Source: Blasia pusilla
Taxonomy: Eukaryota > Marchantiophyta > Marchantiopsida > Blasiales
DNA: 64,000 bases
Direction: 5' to 3'
NCBI GenBank assembly: GCA_050084515.1
Contig: CM114271.1
Location: forward strand, 62,372,001-62,436,000
Under the pieces are notes generated by a model. That model worked only from the letters and a program-made list of their open reading frames with translations. It was not told where the DNA came from and did not search any database. Both the position numbers and the translations under genes were made by a program. Of this stretch, positions 45,201-57,813 are shown piece by piece. The stretch's first letter is position 1. Every line of letters starts with the position of its first letter.

Positions 45201-48200
45201 ACAAGATTTTAGTTGTGGTTAAGTTACATTCTTTGATATGAGGTATGATCTAGTAAATACCTCATAAAACCCTCTTCTTGCTCCACAGGCACATGCATGA
45301 AAGTTGAACGAGAGGGACTAACATTGACTTGATAGGGTGGTTTGAAGGCAGGTTTAAAATCCACAATCAAGTCCTCTGACCGCTAACACTCGAAACTATG
45401 GTCTAGAGTAAATAATAATTGTTCCCTAACATTCATGCCGAACGTCATCCAAATGTGTGCCAAAATAACACAACTTACGATGTTCAAGTTTTTTTAGTTA
45501 ATTTCCAATGAGGATTCAATTAATAAATTTTCATGTATTCTATTATTTTTCTGAGTAAAAAATAATTTGTTAGAAGGATTTCCTTATTTTTTAGTCAAAC
45601 TAGAAATTGTAAGATATTTTCAAAAGACTTTCAAAACTAGTTAATTCTAATTTTTTGGTTAACATTTCAACATCTATTTAAGTTTTGTTATGAGAAAATT
45701 TATTTCAAGGTCATAATTTTCTCATCAATAATTTTTCAAATACTTTTATTTCAAGTATCACATTATTTACTTGCATCTTTTTTTCAATATTAATATCATT
45801 TTAGAATGAACTTTTTTTATACTTTCTCACAAATTTTTTGAATGCAAGAGAAAATCTTGTTACTTAAAATGTTAATTTTTAACATAAATTCTTGTTCCTA
45901 TTGTGAATAAGAGGACAAGTTGTGAGTAAAATTGTGAGCTTTCATTTTAAACTTCCCAATTAATTATATGATTCCATGATTTCAAAATTAACGGTTACAT
46001 TGTTTATCAAGATTCTTATCATAACGTGTCACCACCTTACATCTATTAAATTCCAACCAAATTAATAACTTTAAGAGAGATAAAGTGAGGGAAATATGGA
46101 ATGGAAGGAATCCTTGTCCCCTCACAAATAATCCTCCATTAGCCCATCTTACCCAATGCACCTTTAGTGGGGAGGATACATTTTTCTTACACATGAAATT
46201 AATTATTGAAAATCCCATTAATTATTACGACTAGTTAGGACCCGTGAGGGGATCATCACACCGTCGCTAACCTTGAACACTCCATTGTGTTATTTGAATG
46301 CCCCCTACCTTAATGCCCATGCCACACGTAGTAGATTTTAGATTCAAAAGACATGTGGTGAACTCTATGTTGTTCGGAATTTGAAAACCATTCCTATGAT
46401 AACTATATACATTACATAATATAGTGCTTGTTCTACCCTCAAATGAGAATCATCAATGAGAAAGGCTTCTTGTTCATTAATTTAAGTTCAATTATTTTGG
46501 CATGCTAATTTAACTTTTTGTTAGGAAATGTATGCATGTAAGGATTAATTGGGAGTCAGAAGTAAATTCGTAGGAGAATGACATCGAAACCTGCATTATT
46601 GAGTAGGGCCATTACTAGCAGAGATAACATATACAGTCGTTTCGTAAGAAACCTTCCCTTAAACCAGATCCGTGGTCAGAACCTTTAATGTCATATTTAT
46701 GATAACAAAAGCGACCGGCTATCTGTTCGCTCCTGCAATGCGCAGACATAATCCTTCCGCTAATCAGGGTCAGGACATCACCAGAATGTGCAGGTTTAGA
46801 GTTCACCTATTATAATTACGGGCGTTGTCAAAGAGGAATCCCTGAGAATCAGATGGAGTACTTACGACCGTTTCACGGGCGTAATTTTCATTGCATCACA
46901 CGGAGAATTTTACTATTGATGCCCTGTCCCGTGAGTGGATTCTAAAGACTTTGTGGCTACGGCTGCATTGGGAGGACAATTCTACTTCCCATAACCAATG
47001 GCAGCTATGTAAGGAAATCTCCATCCGGTTCGACATTACTAACTAGTAACAATTTTCCTTCCACTTGCACAAGGGGAATCTAACCGTCCCTGGAACAATG
47101 TAACAAGGAACTCCTTCCGTCTCGGGTAACTCAGTGTGCACAGTTTTAAAAAATTTAATATCACCTACCGATCACTACTAATCCGTTCCATGGCTTTTTC
47201 AACCATGAGTAACTCGTAGCTTTCGCTTTCGTGACGTTTCTTACTACATTCAGAGATCGAACATATCGTGTGATAGGGACCATCAGGGCCATTGGGGAGG
47301 CTCCAGGAAATCCACCCGTATACACAAGCATTTCCTCATACTCGCATGCTTTCATGAGACAATCCCCGAAATAAAAACTCTTCACCAATACATGGGTCAC
47401 ACCAACACTGAAGAAAGCAGACGATGTTTACCATTTCCCCAAGCTAACCCACAATTTTAGTGAGTATAAACCGGAAATTTCAACGGTCAATTCATGAGCC
47501 ATCAATGGATTTGTCCACAGTTTACACTGAATGCAGTACTGAAAGGATTACCCCAAACTGGTAACTCAACCCAGATGGCAAAGAGATAAGGTATCCATGG
47601 ATACCAGCTCCTGAAATATTGAACCAAGAATAACTACTTCCACTAATGTCTGTAACCCAGAAAACCCTTGGCACAAACGTTTCCCCACGTATCAATGATG
47701 TTCTCCAAAGTGACTCTCGTCACACCAGAGTTCACTACATATTACTTCAGGTGGTGGAAAGTTGTGATGACTACAACAACGCTGCTCTTTATATTACACC
47801 AACTTTTACATCAGGATCCTGTGGACAAATATCAGTGCCAGGAAACACATTTACCAGTATCTGTGGTACTGTGGGGTCCATCACAACAGGGATATGACTG
47901 ACTCTATTCTGCTCTGCCCAGCCTCTGCACGTGGACGCACCTGCTATCTCATAGCCTATAGGAACAGTCTCAGTAGAAACCTTTTGCCACGAAGGAACAG
48001 GTAGTCCATCCAACACACAACCAAGCAGCATGGAGAACCATCTGAGTGAACCATCAAAGGTCACCCATCTCCTCGGAAGTCATGTTAGTTACTGCTTGTA
48101 TTGCCCAGCACATCACATGCCCTCCTGAAAATGCGGCAAATAGTACCACACTTCATGAGCCACGGACTCTCTTACAGTAGACATCAGAAGGACAGGGACA

Positions 48201-48432
48201 AGGGCAGTAATTGGATTCCAACTGATGTCTTGGACACCTTCATCCATTCTGAATCAATTACATCATATCCCAGTAGCATAAATCTCTAACCAGAAATGGC
48301 CAGTGATTTCGTCCAGACCCTGCATTCACATTCCCTTCTACCACATTTGATTTTGGAGCCTTCAAGAATTGCAATTTCAAAAATGTGACCACTAAGTGTC
48401 CCGACAACATACATAACTTCCCGTTTCTTTCG
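42276..48432. other. Intergenic DNA, mostly AT-rich
   Basis: No gene is supported. The stretch 42640-43060 may be further MULE debris. 43200-43640 has GCCCG/GGGCC-rich words also seen at 23890-24310. 45480-45960 is strongly AT-rich. The bases 46550-48430, downstream of the ARIA-like gene, hold only short frames. Confidence 0.4.
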
Positions 48433-51400
48433 TCAGGAAGATATGCAGGGTTGGGGTCTCAATATCCGATGGAGATAGTCACGGATTTCTGGAATAATAC
48501 GCTGAATCAAGGCTGAGTATCTGACATAAAAAACGACCAACCTTCAGTTTTTTTACTGTAAAGCTCAACATGAACTACTTGTTGACCTTTGATTATGAGG
48601 CGGAAGGAAAATGACAACATACACCTTTGGATGGACAAGAAAACTTTCAGGGCCACACTTACTGAAGAAATCACTCATATTTTCAAAGTTGTGAAAATAT
48701 CCTAACAAGATGGTGATGTGAGAATAAAGGCAAGAAAGTAGCTTTCATACCCCAATAAGCTCGACATATGTTCATGCTGTTCCAGAATGAACAAGACACA
48801 TGTGTGCCGAAGAGAAAGAGCATGATAAGCCTCCGCCAAATCATAAACATTTGCGACGTTCTCCACAGTTAAGTCCTGCAATGTTCAATAAAATCAAGAG
48901 CAGAAGACAATAATGATCAGGAGGACAATACCTTACATCCAATCACTTTCATTGCAATAGAGGCAAGCTACGTGAAGATTTGCTTCAACCACATCTCTTG
49001 GCTACATTTTTCACGAGTGTGGCTTTCCAGTAAGAAAGGCAAATTCATCCATTCTCTAACCTCCGCAATTGCATACTCGCATAGTCTCTTAAGACCTTCC
49101 AGCAGGTATTGATCAGCAGCTCTCAACAAATCCTGTGCGACATCTGCTGACACTTCCACTGTACCAGTGTAGATACACCTGCAAGCACAAGACCATCAAT
49201 GGGTGGTGAAAACATAAAGGATATGAGGCATTCCACATGGGATGTAACCCATGCGCCATAACAAATAGGTCAAAGCAGCTTTTATAGACCTGAAACACCA
49301 CATAATTCAGAACTCTGTTAATGGTTACCTCATCATGAGTTCAAAAACCTTCCAGCTTATATTTGGTATTTCAATATCCTTTGCCTCCTTTTCCTACAAC
49401 ATCAACGTAAAATATCATCAGTGTTGAGGCTCTGCCAATTCTTAAGTACTGTATGAGTCCACAACACAGTTGCCATGGAGGCAACAATTTACAGCAACCA
49501 AGCAAACAATTCTTTCAAGGACTTTTTCATTAGGCTACAACAGGACCCTCCAGTGTTGCTTGTAACCACACTTCAAAATGAAACTTGGCTGATACAATAC
49601 TGGTGGTCTATCAAGTGGAATTTCCAGCCTACCCTGTAACCACCATCAAACATTGCTCGAAAAGCATCTGATGAAGCCAAAAGAGCAATCCGATGCGCAA
49701 AAAAACGATTTCCTGCAGAATTTTGTCTCAATTTAGTATCCGTGTTATGTCACATACATTAACTACACCTAAACAAAGAAATTACCACTTCGTACACCTA
49801 GGACGTGTGGGGCAAACAATGAATAGAGTCAGGCTTCACGGAAATGTACCCTCAACAAGAAATGTCACATCTGACAGAGTGATGTTGTTCACATATTGCT
49901 CTCCCAGATATACCTACCACCAAACAAATGAAACCATATGACAAGGTCAGAGTTCTGAAATCCCAGCAGAGGGGATTCCAATACACATCCACTGTGGTTA
50001 CTATATACAGACCAAATATCAAATATGGACAGTAATAAAGCTCAGGAAAGTACAGGAAAACACCACACCTGCGGGGTCGGAGGAGGAGGGGCAGCATCAA
50101 TGGGTGAGAGAGCTGTTGCCTTCGTGGCAAGTTTATGTAGAGCAACTGCACCATCTCGCTGTTGTTTAGGGCTCTGAAAAGAGCTCAACATCTCAAGAAG
50201 CACATCCATGCCTGCCAATGAACACAAACAAATAACATCCAAATCAAAAACCAGAATACACTTGTAGTTTGAATCAGTCTTTTACATTGACACTCTCCAG
50301 TCACTATCCAAGTATACATCTCGTCAACAACATCAGCCCAAACCAAATTTGTACCATTGTGTTCAATGAAAATAGTTCGCTGATCATCCGGAGAGCATAA
50401 GTGAGCCAAAGTACAAGCAACTCTTCGTTGAACAATTTTTTCCGTAGATCTCATGAGGTATAGCAAGTGTTTCAACACCTGCAGTGATAGACAAGAAGCT
50501 CCATTACATCAAAAGAACCACAAAAAGCATTTTTTAGAAGAACACCAGATTCACCCTTTCAAAAAAATACAGCCAACACTTACCCTCCCGTGGATTTTCT
50601 CTTCAAGTCTTTTGAGAGTCTTTTGTACACAGTCTTTGGATGCCTGATAAGACACACACAAGGTACGCGCACCAATAATCAGAAAACACACCAAAAGCAC
50701 CCTGCAGTGTTCACCCAAGCTCCATGTTGTAAGCAACATGGAGCTCCAAAAGTTATTGAGGTTGGTAACCAATCCACGAGAGGAAACTTCCCTGACTCTA
50801 TAAGTTGATTCGAGGAGCTCAGTATGTAAAACCATCCCATGAGAAACTAGACTAAGCTACGGAAAAAGCTCAAAAATACATTTTACCTGAACAATCAGAT
50901 CACCATCCTGAAGCCTTTGTACACCACCCTCCTTCACTATATCAGACACGTTATCCTGTATGATAAATCAACAGAAATGAGAAGGCCAGATCTAGAATGT
51001 TAGCCAAAGAACTTATCACAAGTATGGTAGAAAACTAACTACTCACCTCATTATCTGCTAGGCCATAAAGTGCAAAGGCTGCATTATGCTGCAGTGAACC
51101 ATTCTTAGAATCAAGAAGCTCAAGCAGAGGTCTCAAGCCCCATCATGTACGATTCCTGCTTGGTTATGGGTGTTCTGCACAGACTAAAACATGCGAAGGT
51201 GTTACTTCAGCTCTAAAGCTGATTCACTTAATCCACGTCGACAAATTTCACATAAATGATACCTGCCTTCACAAATTCTTGCAACTCACAGAAGTATGCG
51301 GAATTGAAATATCAGCCACTATGCAGGTAATTAACAGACCTGAGCGAGACGGCCTAGTGCAAAAGCTGCCATTTCACGAAGCTGTGGATCTGAAGCTTCA

Positions 51401-54400
51401 AGCATCCTAATGAGAGGCCGGACAGCACCACGTTGCACAATATGCACCTGATGATAAAAGTGAAGAGTGAGATCAGAGCATTCACTTCCATTGCATTGTC
51501 TCACAGTATGGATTTCTTCCCTGTAAGAGATGCACCACGTTAACATCCCACAAAGATACATGTAGACGAGATATCACCAGTTGTACTTTCGCCTCTAGAT
51601 AAATTAAGGTACCTTGCACTCCGGATCAGTTGTCGCAAACTGACCCAGTAGCAAAGCTGCCTCTCGTTGACTTTCTTGGCACCTTGAACTGCATTCACAG
51701 TATCAAATTTAGTGATATTGTGACATGCTACTAAATTAGTAGCATATCCAGCCAGTGCACATAAATCACAATTGCCAATGAGATTAATAAACGGGATTCA
51801 AATTGAAACATTCTGAAACATTTCTCTTTATCTGGATTTTTTTCTTGCTGCTCTTTCAGCTATGTGTCATGCAACTAAGGTTGAATTAATCCTCTCATTA
51901 TAGTTTAAATGGCTCTTCATTTGAGGAGATCAATCATGAATACACATGGTCAACACAATCAACACCTGTAGAATCACAAACTATATTGGATAGATGTGAG
52001 AGATTGCCAGGCTAATGTGCTGAAATAATCGATTCTAGATTTTAAGAAAGACCAAGCACTCCACAGGCATTATGAAGATGTGCGACAAATTCAGGTCAAA
52101 GAATTTCAACCTCAGAAGGCCAATCACAGGCTGAAGAGCTCCAGCATGCAGAACTTCTTTCTTGATATTAACAGAGGAGTGCACTAGATTCCCAATGACT
52201 CCAACCTGAAGGTCAAATCAGAGTCAAGCACTTTGACAATACTATTGCCTACAGAAAAACCACAGCTAGGAGTGCCGATGACAATCATACTCACTCATAC
52301 CAATGACTTTGATAGAAAACATAAGATCCATTGGAAAATCTGGTGAACAAATTGGTCGGGGGATGATCTCAAAGGTCTAGAGGGTCTACCGCTTCATAGT
52401 GAATACCAACATCCTCTGACCGTAGCATAAATATCAGTGTTGGTAGCGCATTCTGCTCCACAATCTGTTAAGAAGCCAAAAGAGAGAAAGACTATGAGAA
52501 CCTAATACTTCAACCCAAACACAAGAAAATTATTACTGCTACTGCAAATATTGAACTTCCAACTACATTCATGGAAACCAGTCAGTACTAGACACCTGGT
52601 TCTTATTAGCCTCATTTTTGAAGGCCAGGGTGCGCAGAGCACCGGCAGCAGCCCGTTGCACCTTTGTGTCAGTTGACTCTAGCAGCTCAACAAGAGGAGG
52701 AATGCCACCTTCAGTCCTGCAAGCAATTAGGGCCATGGTCATCTTTGGCAATTGTCCAAACCACTATGGAAAAGTTGACAACTCACTCAGTGCCTATATG
52801 TGCTAGAAAACACTGGCACATGTAGGCAGTTCTTTTAAATTAAACATCTTGACAGATTATATTCTTGAGAATCCAAATCATATATGAATCAATCTTACCT
52901 CACCCTACTTTTGATGTGTGCATTCTCATGCGCCAAGTTAGTGATAGCATCTGCTGCTCTCCGCACTACACCATTCACTACGCGAGCATTTGATACATTC
53001 ACCCTTCGCACTAGCAAGGAAACAAGATATGGGAGTGCACCAGCATCTGCTATGAGACGTTGATGCTCTGGCTGCACAGGCACCAAACCATACAACAAAC
53101 AAATGTCATTTGAATTTCTACAGATATCTCAGGTCACCATCAGCAACCTACGGGAAGGTTTCAATCTCCCCATAAAGATTAAGCATAGACCTCCCTGGAA
53201 AGACTTGTTTGGAGAGTCACCTCATGGAAGCGGAAACTCCTACTTTGTCTCCACCCAGCAATGAACAAAAGATAATCTTCTCAACGAAGCAATCTTCATT
53301 GTATAGAAAACTGCTACTTGAATTACGTTAAGGTGCTCACATTGGAAACATGTGAACATAACAACAGCATATATTTACATTTGGAGACATTTGTAGAAAA
53401 TCACAGCCCAGGACACTTGTAATAAAGACCCCTATTACAAGTGTATGACAGATTACTTCTTTCATCTAGACAATCTGAAATTATCAAGCCCCATCAGGTG
53501 AGCCAGGATTACAAAAGCTGGATTAAAGCTCATTCATACCACGCTGAAAGAAGAAGGAAAGAGAGTGGAGGAGGGTGAGGTAATCCGTAGAAGAGAATTT
53601 CTCTTACCTTCACAGCCAGTAATCCCAGCGCAAATGCTGCATCTTTCTCCACTTCATGCTCGCATGCAATCTGTCCTTCTCCCTCCTCAATGACCGGGGC
53701 ACAAAGGTGCGGTACTAAGGCGTCCACCGCACCTTCATCAACGATAGTTTCAACATGCTCTTCTGCTTATGCAGAAACGAATTAGAACCTAAAAGATCAG
53801 ATAAAAGTCTTCGTATCCAGAATCTGTGCATACAACACCTCACAGCCGCACAACCAGGATCTCAACAAGTCACAACTCAAAGCCGCCAGCATTTAACCAT
53901 GCACAAAAACGACACTTCCCTGTTGAACTAGCGCAACTGACCATCGTGACCGACAACCTACCACAAGGGCTCGATCTCTACGTAGTAAACCAGGACGTAC
54001 GTTGAGAAGTCGGGGCGAGTTAATAGCACAAGCAAATCCGCTGACAAAGAGGAGAAAACCAGCTGGGGAAAAAACATGCAGGCTAAACACTCTAAAGCAG
54101 AAGTAACCTAATGCTTTCTCATAGAGCTCATAGAGTCCGTCGGGAGCCCCCAGTAACTCTGAGGTATGGATTGCACAAAAGCCTTCGTAAGGACACCGTC
54201 ACGGCCCTACAATGCTAAGAAAAGACGAAACGCATCCTCAGCAGAAGCCAAACCTCCTATACACAGATTATCTGAGGTCAGCAATTACGACTTCAGACGG
54301 CATTAGTAGGCTTGGAACCCCGTGAAGTTTCTTAACACAACAAGGCCATATTTCTACTAGAAGGAAAGAAAACAAAGGTTGGAAGCCTCACCATGCTTAG

Positions 54401-54644
54401 CAAGCTCTGCCAAGGCATGCGCGGCACGACGGGCTGCAACTCGATCAGTTTCTTTGCACGAAGTGCAGGCCTTTAAAATCTCAATCTGAGCTCTCACGTC
54501 CAGTATGAGAGGATTATTGGGCCCGTCCGCGGCTACCAGCCCTAATGAAGTGTCTGCCAGCTTTCTCTTATGGCCCTTTCTCTCACTTCCAGATATGATC
54601 TTTGTGTCCATGCGCTCCGTTCCTACTAATGATCGTGTCTCCAT
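48433..54644 (-). CDS. ARIA: ARIA-like armadillo-repeat / BTB-domain protein (19 exons; one frameshift in exon 9)
   Basis: Minus-strand exons: 54644-54392, 53762-53608, 53071-52899, 52716-52596, 52464-52390, 52205-52111, 51688-51613, 51447-51340, 51174-51047, 50955-50887, 50643-50584, 50478-50355, 50211-50069, 49913-49850, 49712-49633, 49393-49329, 49178-49061, 48875-48751, 48520-48433. The protein, about 706 residues if one base is restored, matches plant ARIA/ABAP1 in length and order: a basic KGHKRKL N-terminus, armadillo repeats (about 70-480), then a BTB/POZ domain (about 538-640, LSDVTFLVEG, ASSDAFRAMFDGGYR) and a C-terminal helical region (LIQRIIPEIRDYL). In Arabidopsis these nuclear proteins partner ABF2 (ABA signalling) or act in replication control. 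Exon 9 is one base short in a C4 run (51138-51141), so the literal frame stops after residue 365. Every other junction keeps phase, pointing to a sequencing error or very recent mutation. Confidence 0.93.
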
Positions 54645-56900
54645 AGATAGCTCCTGTGAGCGAAAGACGATCCCGCTGAAAGTCCTTGCTGCGGAGGGCA
54701 GTTAGGCACTCCAATTGAACATAAGGAGATACTATTAAGGACGAGTGAGTGGATAAAGATATGGCACTGTCTCCGACTAACTGCCCCTCTTGCACTGAGA
54801 GCTTCCACGTCTCCCTGCCACATTTAAGGTTTGGCGTAATTAGAAAGTTGACGAGGACCTCAGCCTCCGATTTGCTCCTCCAGCTCCATAGTCGGACTTC
54901 CTGATTGAAGCTGTGAAGCACCAATGTCGGAGCAGCGTTTCAAACAATCTGCCGTTTCCACCACTGACGCTAATACCTTCTGCTTATCTTTCCTGTTCGG
55001 ACAAAATTACACGAGAAGAGATGCAGTCCCTCCGCGCCATATCTCTATATCTCTCTCTGCGCCCGTAATCGGTACTCTTATTCAAAAATTACAGACGTTC
55101 CGTTTAGGCCCAAAGATCTTCATTGCCTGCTAAACCTACAGCCACCATTACTTGACGTCTTAAGGGTACCACACGACACAGGCACAGAGTAACAAGGATT
55201 CTTTATAAAGAGTCCAATAAAGGACTTTCCACAAGGGAAAACGTTCACGACTTAAACGAAGCGAGTGCAACCAGCAGTGGTACCTCGAGAGACTTCGGAT
55301 ATCGATGGAAAATGAACAAGGTTTGAGGAACTGGTCAGCCAGGCCCGGCTGCAGAAGCACGGTTTTTTTTGAAGTGCAGGGGTTCCGGGCTAAAGGAGAG
55401 CTCCTCCAATGGCTTAGAAAGACAGGGAGATAGGGAGATGAGAAACGAGTGAATAACAAACGTCTCACAATTTCTCTAAACTCCCCCGAAGAAAGGAGGG
55501 GAAAATCCCTCACCTACACGAATAGTACACCCCCACGAATGGACACACTTGTAGGAGGCCACTCAGTTTGTTTCACTGCTCTTCAAACTTCCAAAACAAT
55601 AAACAAACTGCGCGAAGATAAACCTAGTCCCAACACCAGCACACGCTCCAGCGTAACAATCACCACCTCAACTAGAGCGTGACGAACTCGGGGTCCGAAC
55701 GAAATGGAATCGCAAGATTAAAGCTCCTCGGATGCTCCCCACACAAATTTGATTTTCAATCAAAAGCCAAATAAAAAATGGCCTCAAGACCAAGATCGCG
55801 AGAAGTAGTACGTCTACAAGACTTGATGATCTAGTCTGAACAGAAGGAGCCACTTCCTTGCTGGAGAGGCATGCTAGGCAAACCCAACGAGTGCCTTCAA
55901 AACGTGTTTATCTTCGCCAACCTCTCCTTGCTCCCTCTCTCTCTCTCTCTCTCTCGACCACGCCCCCGCGCCTGGGTGTGTGCTGCAAGCTTTTGTCACA
56001 CAGGGCGGATCAAAGAAGGCGGGCGCGAGAGAAGGGATGGGAATGCAAACGAAGCAATGCAACGGGAATGGTCGGGGGAGCGGGGGATGGAGGGTGGCAT
56101 GCTCCGGGAAGAAAAGAAAAGAAATGATGGGGCCACACAGAGCACAATTCTCAAAGCCAGAGTCTGGGCGAGGCCAGCCAACCCAATGAGCCAGCCAGCC
56201 AGCCTCTCGCAACCAGTGGGCCTCCTTGCGCTCCCTCGCTCCAAGCAAACCGCACGATACCGCGCTCAGTTCCCTCCCTGTTCAAATAGGGCCGGTAAAC
56301 CCTCTCGGCCGCGCGCCGCGCGTCTCCCACACGCCTTGTCTCATTTGAAGGGCAAGTTACGCTTCCCTCACCTTTCTAGCCTAGCCAGCCAGCCAGCCCC
56401 TTCGCTGATTTTCCTCCATCTTAATTTTTTTAAACTTGCACAGAGCCCGAAAGGCACTTCCGTAAACCTTCCAGTATTACGATGCATCGAGGACAGATGC
56501 ATGGGAAGTGAGGCCCATGTGCCGCTGTTGGGACTCATCAAAATCCTCCCACGAGGAAGGAGGCGGCAATCGTTATCTCCAATGCTGGAGGGAAAATAAT
56601 AATCCTAAAGCTTGGTCCAGCTAAGTTGCATGGTTCGAAAAAAATTTTAATCACCTCTAAATTAGTAGCTACAAGGAGGCTCATGAGATTATCTTGCATA
56701 CATGCGTGATAGATTGAATTCTCTTTTATAAGGGGAAAAGTGTACGGGTGGATTTGCAAACAGAACTGAAAAAAAAAATGGTTTGTTACGAATTTGGAAT
56801 CCTGAAACCAGCAAATGACCAAAAGCAGAAAGAAAAAATCTGGCTACCTCACAAGTGAGGCACAGTTGAGATAGAGAAACTATTAATAGCATCACAAATA
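54645..56900. other. Upstream region of the ARIA-like gene
   Basis: It contains the presumed promoter and leader on the minus strand; no convincing TATA box was found. GC content rises after about 55850. Overlapping frames on both strands around 55870-56600 (up to 242 codons) match nothing I know and are attributed to the GC-rich, CT-rich composition. Confidence 0.4.
55934..55955. repeat. CT microsatellite
   Basis: An uninterrupted run of about ten CT units. Confidence 0.9.
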
Positions 56901-56922
56901 CCCGGCCCCCCCTAAGAAGAGG

Positions 56923-57813
56923 ATGACGAACCCAAACTCGTTCCCGGAGAGCACCCTAAACGAAGGCGGTTGTGGGAACATTCGTTTTAAGGGCAAGATG
57001 CCCTTGAACCTGCGTCCCAAGCGACGGCATCGTGTGAAAGTGTGCAGTCCGGTCCAAAACCCCGTTCATCCTCTTATCCTCCGCACCACTGCTAAGCACG
57101 GTTTCGAGACTCCCCGCCTGACCGAATGGCCCGGTGAATGCGACCGTGAGTCCATCCATCATTCCCTGCGCTTTCAAATTTCGAACTGGGGCAAGTCGAG
57201 CAAAACCGCCATCTGGAAGCGCCGGGTTTCACAAAACCAGGAGTCGCGTGACAGGAGCGACCAATTTTTTTTTAGCCGGATGGTGGAAACCGTTGGCAGA
57301 AGGGGGAGAAATCCCCAGCAAGACACGTGGTGCCCTCAGAGCTGGATCCCAGTCCCGACCCAACTCGGCGAATCGATCACGGCTGGTCAAACGCGAGAAC
57401 CGCGGTCCACTCGCCGGTTGAACTCGGTCGCCACCAGACCGCGCAGTCCCTATGGACCGCCCACGCGCGGTTCTACGCCCCACTCCTACTCTACAACTCC
57501 AGCTACAATCGGACCTACCGGCTTCCCATGCAGTGAGTCGCAGACAGCACTATTTACTACGGTGAGCGCTTGGGCCACGTTTCCGATCACTCTTCGTATT
57601 AAATATGCACCTCATCGTGTTCTTGCTTCTACTTTCAAATGGCGCAGTGATTGGTCGCTCGCTCGCTGGGCCTTTATGCCTTGCTACAAGCTGCCGCTAA
57701 ATTTGGCCGGAATCCAAGAGGAAACGGCTATTCTCGCCTCCAAGTCCTCGTCCTCGGTTTGTAGTTCTAATGAGGCGACACAGCCGTGTACGTTCGTTCC
57801 ATGGGATTCGTGA
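56923..57813 (+). CDS. Uncharacterised ORF of 296 codons (doubtful)
   Basis: The frame starts MTNPNSFPESTLNEGG and runs through a GC-rich block with a T9 run near 57265. Composition is rich in Arg, Ser, Pro and Thr without a recognisable domain, signal peptide or membrane segment. Competing frames on both strands are also long, which argues for composition rather than selection. It could be a chance ORF or part of an unrecognised gene; I would not treat it as real without transcript support. Confidence 0.15.
   Translation: MTNPNSFPESTLNEGGCGNIRFKGKMPLNLRPKRRHRVKVCSPVQNPVHPLILRTTAKHGFETPRLTEWPGECDRESIHHSLRFQISNWGKSSKTAIWKRRVSQNQESRDRSDQFFFSRMVETVGRRGRNPQQDTWCPQSWIPVPTQLGESITAGQTREPRSTRRLNSVATRPRSPYGPPTRGSTPHSYSTTPATIGPTGFPCSESQTALFTTVSAWATFPITLRIKYAPHRVLASTFKWRSDWSLARWAFMPCYKLPLNLAGIQEETAILASKSSSSVCSSNEATQPCTFVPWDS

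Noticed and set aside
47646-48064. Overlapping frames just downstream of the ARIA-like gene
   Set aside because: No recognisable domain and no splice or promoter context; treated as 3' flank.
55871-56599. 242-codon ORF
   Set aside because: It lies over a CT microsatellite and GC-rich sequence with several equally long overlapping frames on both strands, and has no recognisable domain.
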